A stretch of 64,000 nucleotides of DNA from Lachancea mirantina. Taxonomy: Eukaryota > Ascomycota > Saccharomycetes > Saccharomycetales > Saccharomycetaceae. The stretch is from NCBI GenBank assembly GCA_900074745.1, contig LT598465.1:434001-498000 (forward strand). The letters run 5' to 3'. Below the pieces are notes generated by a model. The model saw only the letters and a list, made by a program, of their open reading frames with translations, did no database searches and was not told where the DNA came from. Positions 46,784 through 55,121 of the stretch are shown in pieces; the first letter of the stretch is position 1, and each line of letters begins with the position of its first letter. Made by a program: the position numbers and the translations under genes.

Positions 46784-48877
46784 ATGTTGCATGCATTTCG
46801 TGCTTTTATATTGGTTTGGGGCTTGGTATGGTTTCTGCCGCAGCGCGTTTTTGCAGACGCGCTTAATTCCCCAGAAGAGATGCCGCTTCCTGATCCTCTT
46901 ACTATCCAAAACTTTAAGAAACATACGTCGTCTGGCTTACATATAGTGGAGTTTTACAGTCCTTACTGTCACCATTGCAAACTTTTTGCCCCTGTGTGGG
47001 AAGAGACCTGGCGGTCATTTCAAGAAGAAGGTCCGGAATTGAACATGACGATGGTTCAAGTTGACTGTGTTCAAAGTGGAGATCTGTGCGCTGAAGAGAA
47101 AATTCCTGCCTATCCACAGATACGCCTTTATGGTCCAGGAGGGTTTATAAAAGAATATCCCGATAATTTGAAAAGAACTAAAGAGGGTATTCTTAAATTT
47201 GCCAGAACAGAGGCAGGAAATGCGGAAAACAAGGACGCCTCCATGCTACAAAGCAGAAGTAAACTATTGGGAGAATCTAGTGTAACTGAACTTTTGAAAG
47301 GGAATGGCAAAAGACCTTACGCTATATCTTTTTGGCCCACGGAAGACCTCGATGATGTAAATGATGCCAAGGCTCAATTTGAAATTTGTAACAGTTGCCC
47401 AAATTTCCAGAGAACTTGGACCGTTCTCTCAAACAAATTGAAAATCGAAGGATTTGGTGTGGGTCACGTAAACTGTGTGCGTGATGCCAGACTTTGTGAG
47501 GAACTTGGGTATGGGAATTTGGTCAAGATTACGAACCATCGTGGCGACAGAGCTCCTGCTGTGCTTATGATTTTGCCCCAATCCACAGGCAACAATATTA
47601 TTTTTTATGAGGGAGTGAGAACTGATGTCGCTGCGTATGAAGATTTCTTTTCTAGAAGCTACTCAAATGCGATCGTTCCTGATATTTCAGCCTCGACCTT
47701 AGCAGATGAAACAAGAAAACCTCTCTTGGCTAGCAATATTAGAGGCAGTAATGAACCGAAGACTTTCATTGTCTTTAATTACAATCCTAAGGATGTTGTT
47801 CCCGAAGATTTTGAGATACTAAAGCTTTTCAGCGGACCACTTTCCAAAATGCCTAACACTTACCTTTACAAGTCTACAGATGATCTCATGTTTTTGGCAA
47901 GAACTAATTATGAGTTAATGTTCGACGAAATTAAGTCTGATGATTCGAAAGCGATCCAAGAACCTGATACAGATCTTTTCATCTCGAATTCCTTGACAAG
48001 CTCACCCACGTTTTTCATGTTTAAAGAACAAAACCTTATCCCAAATGTTTTCCATGGATACTCTACAACCGAAATGAGAAATATTGATTACATATTGGAC
48101 TGGATTGGTATTGACATATTCCCGCTCATCAACGAATTGACTCCAGAGAATTTCCAAGGGCATTTGAAACATGACCCACAAATCTTCAAAGTTATGACAA
48201 TTCAGCTAATTAATATGAGTTCTGATGAAGAAGTGTCGAAAAGTGCTCAATATCTAAGGAACAACATGCTTACCGCTTATGATCTCGAAATCGAAAGAGG
48301 TAAATATCTTCGATCTCGGGTTTTGGAGACCAGAAGTAAGAAGGAAAAGGAAGTAAATGACATGAAAGAGAAACAGGTTTCGACAGAAAAGATCGTGAAG
48401 AAGCTCAGAAGCGAAATATTCCACGATTATGGATTCAAGGCGCTTTTCACATATTTGGATATTTCAGAGTTCCCCAATTTTATTTCGCAAGCTGGTCTCA
48501 TTGATGCCAAAAGGTCTTACAAATCTGGTGATGTCCTTGTTATAGACAAGGAAAATAGCGTTTTCTATGACAGAGATCAACATGATGAAATTTTGACGAG
48601 TCAAAGCTCTATTAAGCTAAAAGACGCCATATCAAGTGTATTGTTTCCGGAACTTCACCAAACATCCCCAATGAGGGGGAAAAGACTAAGAGGCAGATGG
48701 CCATTTTATTTGGTCGGGTCCTTTCCGAAAAGCTCATTGTTCTTGGCCGGTGCTGCCATTCTTTTACTCAAATTAATCAAACCCCTAAGGTTTTACAAAC
48801 ATCTAAAGATCGAGCGCAGGTATCGCAATAAAAGAGACGTGGTAGGCATTTTGGGCAAAGGAAAGGCCAAGGATTAG
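46784..48877 (+). CDS. EPS1: ER membrane PDI-family protein Eps1
   Basis: Eps1 is a membrane-bound protein disulfide isomerase that acts in ER quality control and retention of misfolded membrane proteins. It has a cleavable signal peptide (first about 23 residues) and a thioredoxin domain with active site CHHC in FYSPYCHHCKLFAPVWEETW. A second redox-like region contains CNSCPNFQRTW. A single C-terminal membrane segment (LFLAGAAILLLKLIK) is followed by a basic tail (YRNKRDVVGILGKGKAKD). At 697 residues it matches S. cerevisiae (701). It is next to BET1 and CFD1 as in YIL005W-YIL003W. Confidence 0.95.
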   Translation: MLHAFRAFILVWGLVWFLPQRVFADALNSPEEMPLPDPLTIQNFKKHTSSGLHIVEFYSPYCHHCKLFAPVWEETWRSFQEEGPELNMTMVQVDCVQSGDLCAEEKIPAYPQIRLYGPGGFIKEYPDNLKRTKEGILKFARTEAGNAENKDASMLQSRSKLLGESSVTELLKGNGKRPYAISFWPTEDLDDVNDAKAQFEICNSCPNFQRTWTVLSNKLKIEGFGVGHVNCVRDARLCEELGYGNLVKITNHRGDRAPAVLMILPQSTGNNIIFYEGVRTDVAAYEDFFSRSYSNAIVPDISASTLADETRKPLLASNIRGSNEPKTFIVFNYNPKDVVPEDFEILKLFSGPLSKMPNTYLYKSTDDLMFLARTNYELMFDEIKSDDSKAIQEPDTDLFISNSLTSSPTFFMFKEQNLIPNVFHGYSTTEMRNIDYILDWIGIDIFPLINELTPENFQGHLKHDPQIFKVMTIQLINMSSDEEVSKSAQYLRNNMLTAYDLEIERGKYLRSRVLETRSKKEKEVNDMKEKQVSTEKIVKKLRSEIFHDYGFKALFTYLDISEFPNFISQAGLIDAKRSYKSGDVLVIDKENSVFYDRDQHDEILTSQSSIKLKDAISSVLFPELHQTSPMRGKRLRGRWPFYLVGSFPKSSLFLAGAAILLLKLIKPLRFYKHLKIERRYRNKRDVVGILGKGKAKD

Positions 48878-48910
48878 CTCATTTATGTAATTCTCTATTC
48901 ATTAGAAGTA

Positions 48911-49385
48911 TCAACGGATCCAAACCCAAAAAAACACCAAGAACACCACCAAGAAAATAATGAGCCACGTCTTTATGCTTATACGAGAGTTTTTGGCCAT
49001 TACCATCATATTCCGAAAGGTTTGCTTCAGCTTAACCTGGCCGTTGTCAAATGCTTCTCCTAAAGAATCCAAAGTATGTTTACTTCCTTTAATTTCGTCC
49101 CCCATCCTTAACGACAAAGATTTCAAACTCTTTATCCTTTCCCCCATTGCACTTATATGTACATCATTCTGAGATTCCAGCTGTGACAAAGTACTTTGAG
49201 AAACATCGAGACCCCTGTTTTGATCGTAAGGCGACGCAGCTCTTCTGGTCAAATCATCGTATTCCGCACCAAAAAGCTGAGTCCTATTGCCCTCTCGCGA
49301 ATGAAAGCTATTCTCATTGATTCTGAAAGTCAGTAAAGGGTTGTTTTAGTTTAAATCCACATAGTTCAACTTACCGGTAGTTCAT
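48911..49385 (-). CDS. BET1: ER-Golgi SNARE Bet1 (spliced)
   Basis: Bet1 is the Qc-SNARE for ER-to-Golgi fusion with Sed5, Bos1 and Sec22. Exon 1 is 11 nt (49385-49375, ATG AAC TAC CG). A 52-nt intron (49374-49323; donor GTAAGT, branch TACTGAC, acceptor TTCAG) joins it to exon 2 (49322-48911). The spliced N-terminus reads MNYRINENSFHSREGNRTQL, matching the family, and the total is 140 residues (S. cerevisiae 142). The SNARE motif covers about residues 50-110 (STLSQLESQNDVHISAMGER), with a C-terminal anchor TWLIIFLVVFLVFFWVWIR. S. cerevisiae BET1 also has a 5' intron, so it is ancestral. Confidence 0.94.
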
Positions 49386-49536
49386 CGGCTTATGTCGGCC
49401 TCCCTCCGCAGCAGCTTTTCAATTGATTCACGCTTCGATTCTTAAATATTTCATTTTGAACGAGCTAACTTGAAGAGAAGAAATGGAAAGTCGAGATTGG
49501 ATTTAAAGCTCATCTGTTAATCAGCCATATATCACA

Positions 49537-50373
49537 ATGACGGATCAAGCACCGAAAAGCTTCTCGCAAATTAAGCATGTTATCTTAATTCTTTCGGGAA
49601 AAGGTGGTGTGGGCAAAAGTTCTGTAACGACGCAGATGGCCCTCACTTTAGCCAGTCAAGGTCATAAAGTTGGAGTATTGGATATAGATTTAACGGGTCC
49701 ATCGGTGCCAAGATTTTTTGGAATGGAAGGAAAATCGATTTTCCAGTCAGAACGTGGATGGTTACCAGTTGTGGCTTATTCTGATGCCAATCAGAACGCA
49801 CTTTTGAAAATCATGTCTTTGGGCTTTCTACTCAATGATCGTGGGAGCAGTGTGGTTTGGAGAGGACCTAAGAAAACTTCTATGATTAAGCAATTTGTTC
49901 AGGATGTAGTCTGGGGGGAATTGGATTATTTACTTATAGACACACCTCCTGGAACCTCAGATGAACATATCGCTATTGCAGAAGAACTGAGATTTGCCAG
50001 AACAGATGGAGCCGTTTTGGTTACGACGCCGCAGGATATTTCGACTGCAGATGTAAAGAAAGAGATCAATTTTTGCAAAAAAGCCAATATCAAGATACTT
50101 GGGATAATAGAAAACATGTCGGGCTTCGTGTGTCCACATTGCAGCGAATGCACAAACATTTTCTCGAAAGGTGGCGGGTTAAAACTGTCAGAAACGCATG
50201 AGATTGATTTCTTGGGAGCAGTGCCCATCGATCCATCCTTCGTGGACATGATCGAGGGACAAACAGAGGCGTCACAGCCTCTTGTGACCTTGTACAGGGC
50301 CTCGGCACTTCACTCAATATTTTCGTCAATCGTCGAAGATCTCCAGACCAAGGATCTGACCTCTGGGTGTTAG
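49537..50373 (+). CDS. CFD1: Cytosolic Fe-S scaffold NTPase Cfd1
   Basis: Cfd1 with Nbp35 forms the scaffold of the cytosolic iron-sulfur assembly pathway. The deviant Walker A motif is [14 protein letters not shown], and [20 protein letters not shown] is the family signature. The bridging CxxC is in VCPHCSEC. At 278 residues it is slightly shorter than S. cerevisiae (293) and lacks the N-terminal four-Cys motif of Nbp35, which separates the two. Divergent from BET1 (151 bp between starts). Confidence 0.96.
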   Translation: MTDQAPKSFSQIKHVILILSGKGGVGKSSVTTQMALTLASQGHKVGVLDIDLTGPSVPRFFGMEGKSIFQSERGWLPVVAYSDANQNALLKIMSLGFLLNDRGSSVVWRGPKKTSMIKQFVQDVVWGELDYLLIDTPPGTSDEHIAIAEELRFARTDGAVLVTTPQDISTADVKKEINFCKKANIKILGIIENMSGFVCPHCSECTNIFSKGGGLKLSETHEIDFLGAVPIDPSFVDMIEGQTEASQPLVTLYRASALHSIFSSIVEDLQTKDLTSGC

Positions 50374-50395
50374 TGCAGTCTATATGCTTTTACTT

Positions 50396-51568
50396 TCACC
50401 CGGGCCACGTACGTCCCAGAGTCGCTTGAGCGTCGTGAATATCATCATTCTGCGCGTAAACTGCTTTAGCTTCTTTGAGACAGAGTTCAACGGATGGTCG
50501 AGATTGCTGCGGCAAGCTAAATGAAATCATTGAACAGCGGTTACTTGCTGATTTAGCGCTGCTTGACGCAAAACTCAAATCGCTTGGTTTATCGTCCGTG
50601 CGTCCTGCTAAGTTTGAATTCTGTTCACGCTGGGTTAGCGACCGTCCTGAACTCGTTCCCCTGTTGTTCAACTCACTGCTCACAGCTTTTTGAGTACCTG
50701 AAAGTGTCGCGAATGCATTTTCCCTATTAACCAGCATATGCCCTTCGAGCGGCGAAGAGCGTCCATCTGAAGACCTTCTTGAAGACTGAATCTGTAGCAT
50801 ACCTTGTGCTGTTGAGTGTTCAGACTTGTCTAATTCGTTTGAGCTCGGTGCTTCATCATTGATGTCGCGGTCAGCACTCTGCGAGTATCCCAGAAAAGTG
50901 TCTGTTTGAGCCCCTTTTCGCAAGATAATTGTGTTGCTTGAGGAGTCGCTAACAATTGATCTATTTCGTGGTGGCGGGGAATGTGATGCCCGATCACCAT
51001 CTTGGTCTTCCGGCCCTACTTCAATTGAGGAACTGGCCTTTATTGCGTCAAAAAGAAGCGGGAAGTGCTTCGAATTAACATCTTGCCCATTAAATAGCCT
51101 ACTTTTCATCGGAAACTGCTTATCCAGTTCTATAAGATTTTTTGCAATCTTGGAAGCCATCGTTTCTAAACTCTCTTGAAACTCATCTAACTTTTGGCAT
51201 TTCTGTTCAAGTTTGTCAACCTGCTCAAAAAAGTCCACCTTATCGGAATTCCTTAAGCGTTGTACCCGTTTATAAGTGTGGTACATTTTAGATGTTGATT
51301 TCTGAATTTCGTGTTGAATTCGTTCAGCTTGTCGAGATTCTGCCTTAATATCAGATAGTAAGGTCTGATTGATGAGCAGAATGTCGCTTTTCACCTGTCT
51401 CACCTCTTGCTCCACATGATGGAAAAGAGCGTCTTGAGTTAGCACTTTAGGAGCCGCCAGGCTCGGCAAATTTTCAATATCTTGGAAGAAGCTTGATGTT
51501 TTGACGCTAATAAAGCACCCTTTTTCTCGTCTACGCAAATTCTCAGGTCGTCCGGCCCAACTTTTCAT
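50396..51568 (-). CDS. VAB2: Coiled-coil protein, probably Vab2 (BLOC-1)
   Basis: A 390-residue protein without membrane segments. Residues about 45-155 are helical and charged with heptad-like spacing (HHVEQEVRQVKSDILLINQ; VDFFEQVDKLEQKCQKLDEF). The rest is Ser/Asn/Asp-rich and probably disordered. I do not recognise it with certainty from sequence. Its place and strand between CFD1 and GIM4 correspond to YEL005C (VAB2), a subunit of the endosomal BLOC-1 complex that acts on Rab5 GAP Msb3, and a coiled coil of this kind fits. S. cerevisiae Vab2 is shorter (282). The ATG at 51566-51568 is the first in frame. Confidence 0.6.
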   Translation of the reverse strand: MKSWAGRPENLRRREKGCFISVKTSSFFQDIENLPSLAAPKVLTQDALFHHVEQEVRQVKSDILLINQTLLSDIKAESRQAERIQHEIQKSTSKMYHTYKRVQRLRNSDKVDFFEQVDKLEQKCQKLDEFQESLETMASKIAKNLIELDKQFPMKSRLFNGQDVNSKHFPLLFDAIKASSSIEVGPEDQDGDRASHSPPPRNRSIVSDSSSNTIILRKGAQTDTFLGYSQSADRDINDEAPSSNELDKSEHSTAQGMLQIQSSRRSSDGRSSPLEGHMLVNRENAFATLSGTQKAVSSELNNRGTSSGRSLTQREQNSNLAGRTDDKPSDLSFASSSAKSASNRCSMISFSLPQQSRPSVELCLKEAKAVYAQNDDIHDAQATLGRTWPG

Positions 51569-52997
51569 TCGAATTAAGACGGTGGGGCTTGAAGTCGAAA
51601 CCTACAATGCCTGCAAACTCGAAAGATTTGTTATTCTTGTTTACAAACAGTCGGAAGCGATTTGATTTAAGTAGTTTTTAAACAAAATCTGAACTCAAAT
51701 GATAACAACAAAAGCATGAAATAAAAAAAACTCGCATGGAGTCAAATGCTACTTAGAAGCACACGAGTTTCGCCCATAAATTTAGCAAAGATTATATCAA
51801 TCAAGGGAGAAACAAGGTGGCTAATTTAGAACTTTGAGTAGAGTTATCAATGGTGCTACAATGTTCCATTTAGCGCCACTACAACAGAAGAAAAAGGTTA
51901 GCGTTCCCCTAGAGATCAGTCAATTTTGATATGAATTTCCTGGCATTTTTACTGAAAGTGGCCGTGCTATAATTTTTCTCGTCTATTCACCCTCACTGTG
52001 GCTTGGCTAACCTATATCTTGTCTAATTAATCTTAAATTAAAAGATTGAAGATATGAGCGCGACAACCTTCTAAAGGGGCATACCATAGGTCAAACATAA
52101 GGACGTTCTTGATTATATGTCGCTTTTGTTCTGATTTAGCCATCATACGTAATTGCTGTGGATCGGCAAACGCATGTAAGCAAGGTCCTAAACTTGAGGT
52201 GGAGCGATCACAAGATGACGCTTACAGGTTTAGCCACATTTGAAAGTTGCTGTACGAGCTCGTTAGTCGTCGTCAAGAATCAAAAGGGCATTGCTGCCAA
52301 GTATGTTAGAAGGGATGAAATAAAAGATCAAGCTTCCGGATTTACGGTTACAGTTTAGCTCCGCTTCAAAACAAATGCCAAGCCCGCATAAATTTCTATT
52401 TCGGACGATAAGATCAAATGAATCTGTTGGAAACATCTCTGTTGTTTTCACTGGCAGAATAACAATGTGTCCACTATTTTTTCGAACCAATATTGATCGC
52501 CCAGAGTTGATTTCAACGCAAATGTTATAAAAATCAGAAGACTACCTGTATACGCTTTTGGCGAAAACCCTTATGTGCTGAAATGTGAAACGAGGAAACA
52601 ATACTGTCGGTACAACAAGCTTAGAAGTTCCAGAGTTAATTTTGAATCAATTCATGAAGTTCAAAAGTAGCGAATTTGTTCCTTTTAGGGCGCGACAGTT
52701 TGTAATTTGGTGAGAGAAATAATAGCTCGCTAAATAGAAACTACATAGAAACTACAGGAATATTGAGATCTTGAATTATTTTTTATTTTGCGCAAACTGT
52801 TGATTGTGGCTATAGCCAAATAGCGAACATCGTCTTCTTGGCTTATTTTAGATGATGGAGATCCCTCACTTCGCATCGTGTGTTGAAATTTGACGGCTTT
52901 CAGGAAGTAATTTTCGTCTGACAGTATAACGATTGGTAAAGTATCTTAGCCAGCGAGATAAAGAGTGCGAGACTCGAACAACGACAACATAGCAAGC
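51569..52997. other. 1.4-kb gap at the expected YEA4 position
   Basis: No gene is recognised between the VAB2-like gene and GIM4. In S. cerevisiae YEA4 (YEL004W, UDP-GlcNAc transporter) occupies this place. Frames of 66 and 75 codons near 52158-52490 show no similarity that I can see to YEA4. The stretch is AT-rich with several short T/A runs. Loss or relocation of YEA4 would explain the gap. Confidence 0.4.
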
Positions 52998-53398
52998 ATG
53001 GCGAGCGAACCGAGATCAAATGGTACGTTATATCGATTCTCATAGTGATTTTGCAGTGGTCAAGATACTAACAGCCCCCAGCTCTACAATTGAAATACAA
53101 TGAATATAAGCATACATTAGAAGAACTACAATCCAAGGTCATTGAACTGGACAACGATAGACAGGAGCACGAAATTGTGCTCAATACTTTGGAAGATATC
53201 AACTCGTCAAGAGTGTGTTATCGCATGATCGGTGGATCATTGGTCGAAACGAACGTGGAGGATACAAGGCCCGTTTTGAGCACCAAAGTCCAAAATATGA
53301 AAAGCTCTATATCAAAGATGAAAGCCGAATTGATTCGGACGGCAGGAGAGTTCGAAAAATGGAAAAAAGATAATAAAATTCAGGTTGTAAGGCAGTAA
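52998..53398 (+). CDS. GIM4: Prefoldin subunit 2, Gim4 (spliced)
   Basis: Gim4 is one of six prefoldin subunits that hand unfolded actin and tubulin to the CCT chaperonin. Exon 1 is 52998-53022 (ATG GCG AGC ...). A 59-nt intron (53023-53081; donor GTACGT, branch TACTAAC at 53066-53072, acceptor CCAG) joins it to exon 2 (53082-53398). The spliced start is MASEPRSNALQLKYNEYKHT. The 113-residue product has two coiled-coil helices around a beta hairpin (CYRMIGGSLVETNVED), and ends FEKWKKDNKIQVVRQ as in S. cerevisiae (111). S. cerevisiae GIM4 carries an intron at the same place. Confidence 0.95.
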
Positions 53399-53459
53399 AG
53401 ATGGTACTCTTATATGCAAATTACATAACCTCTAATCAACTTCTTTTTAAGTGAAATCA

Positions 53460-54773
53460 CTATTGCATTTTCTTCTCCGGCATGGCAAGCGACTTTGGCC
53501 TCGATGTGAGATAGAAAAATACGAAAAGCATCCAAGAAAGGCCCACAGCAAAAATAGAGGTCAGATATACCCAGGAATTGGAGATTTCCCAACTTCTTGG
53601 GTACTCATCGTTAGCAAGGTGACGAATTGCTTTAACGTCTTTCTCGAACACGAAGGAGTAGCCATTTCTTTTGTAGTCGGTAATGAAGGAGAAGACACCA
53701 TGATGATCAGGTAGCTTTATTTCTCCAGAAGTGTAGAATTGGACTTCCTCTGTTGCATTTGATGGATTCAACGTAACACGGTAGTATGGGTCTATCATCT
53801 TAATCTCGAGCTGAACGTCGTCGGAATTAAATGGTTTCCAACTACCGTCCCGCCACTCACTTAAGCCAATTGTGTAGATAATATCATCCTTGATCTTGTA
53901 TGGCTCCTCATTATATGTGCTTCCATCTCTGTGCGAGTGGGAAGCGCCCAGCGAGCGGATCACACCTTTTTCAAGGAAAGCCCACTTTGTAATATCCATC
54001 ACAGCTTTGGCGTTAACTTCGTAGAACGCATTACTAAAAAAGGATTCACTTCCAACCCATGCGGCCCTCGCGTTTTTTAAACTTTGAAAACCTGCAGCTA
54101 GAAAACCCTGGGTGCCAGTTGTCCATTCTCCCTCATCTCTGCTGCTTTTGGTGAATGAAGTCTTTGGCGCTCTTAGAACGGGAAAGAGTAGCTCGCTGTT
54201 TTTCAGCAAAGCAGCAGAACCATTATAAAGAAGTGCATTACCGTCTGCGGAAATGACTTCGTTACTGCGGATGCTTTTCTCATCAAGTTGCAATGTGCCA
54301 TCCTGTCTTGATTGGAAATGATCAGATAATTGATAGCCTTTAGGACTTGGGTAAATACCTAACTCATTCAAATAGGTTCTAACTGCTTCTGTAGAGCTTT
54401 GTGGTGAGGTAATAGCCAGAACATTCCCACCAGCCGCGGAAAATCTGATTAGAGTCTCCGCCGTGACGTCCTTACTGATTTTTCTAGACCTTAATGGAAA
54501 GAGGACAACGTTTGAATATAGCTTCACTCCTTTGTCGAAAAGCTCAATGTCTTTCGTGTCATTTACAACAGAAACAAACTCCAAATCGAGCTCCAATTGA
54601 GCCAGATTCTCGAAATAATCGGAGTATGCTCGAAGATCGGTGATCTTTTTGTCATATATGATAAGTGTTCTTTTGCTGCTTGAAGGCGAAACTTTTGCTA
54701 TGGATGCTTCACATGTGGAGCAAACAAATAACAAACAAGCTACCAAACCACGAATAGCTGAATTCAACTTCAT
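53460..54773 (-). CDS. WBP1: Oligosaccharyltransferase subunit Wbp1
   Basis: Wbp1 (OST48) is an essential subunit of the ER oligosaccharyltransferase that N-glycosylates nascent proteins. The 437-residue product has a signal peptide (about 1-22), the OST48 luminal domain (TLIIYDKKITDLRAYSDYFE; WAFLEKGVIRSLGASHSHRDG; YTIGLSEWRDGSWKPF) and one C-terminal membrane segment (WVYLTSIFAVGLSWMLFVFF). It ends in a dilysine ER-retrieval signal (EKKMQ). S. cerevisiae is 430 residues. It is convergent with GIM4, as in YEL003W-YEL002C. Confidence 0.96.
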   Translation of the reverse strand: MKLNSAIRGLVACLLFVCSTCEASIAKVSPSSSKRTLIIYDKKITDLRAYSDYFENLAQLELDLEFVSVVNDTKDIELFDKGVKLYSNVVLFPLRSRKISKDVTAETLIRFSAAGGNVLAITSPQSSTEAVRTYLNELGIYPSPKGYQLSDHFQSRQDGTLQLDEKSIRSNEVISADGNALLYNGSAALLKNSELLFPVLRAPKTSFTKSSRDEGEWTTGTQGFLAAGFQSLKNARAAWVGSESFFSNAFYEVNAKAVMDITKWAFLEKGVIRSLGASHSHRDGSTYNEEPYKIKDDIIYTIGLSEWRDGSWKPFNSDDVQLEIKMIDPYYRVTLNPSNATEEVQFYTSGEIKLPDHHGVFSFITDYKRNGYSFVFEKDVKAIRHLANDEYPRSWEISNSWVYLTSIFAVGLSWMLFVFFYLTSRPKSLAMPEKKMQ

Positions 54774-54899
54774 GTCTCTTTGCTAGATTTATTTTGGACC
54801 GAAAAGAGAACACAACGTTCTTGTTTTCTACATTTAAAAATTTATGGAAAATGCACCACTCAACCTCTGAAATAAAAGGAGGCTAAATTTCAAGCCAGA

Positions 54900-55106
54900 A
54901 TGACCTCCGCTGAAGACGACGCTAACATCTCAAGCCAGATTTACAAGACCTTCAAGCAATTACAAGAAGGAGAAAAGACCGCCGATGCCCTGGAAAGTAT
55001 GCTCGATCGACTGGATGATCGATTGAGAGAATTGATCAGTGATGTCAACTCAATGAAACAAGATAAAAATGATTCGAATGAAGGTTCCAAGAACTTAAAT
55101 CAATAA
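54900..55106 (+). CDS. Small coiled-coil protein like YIL002W-A
   Basis: A 68-residue acidic protein with a central helix (YKTFKQLQEGEKTADALESM; LDRLDDRLRELISDVNSM). Its size, the ATG-rich open context and its position next to INP51 match S. cerevisiae YIL002W-A (69 residues, function unknown), which I recall as having a similar Gly-Glu-Lys helix. It runs convergent with INP51 (15 bp between the ends) and divergent from WBP1. Confidence 0.6.
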   Translation: MTSAEDDANISSQIYKTFKQLQEGEKTADALESMLDRLDDRLRELISDVNSMKQDKNDSNEGSKNLNQ

Positions 55107-55121
55107 TTAAATGCTGTCTAT

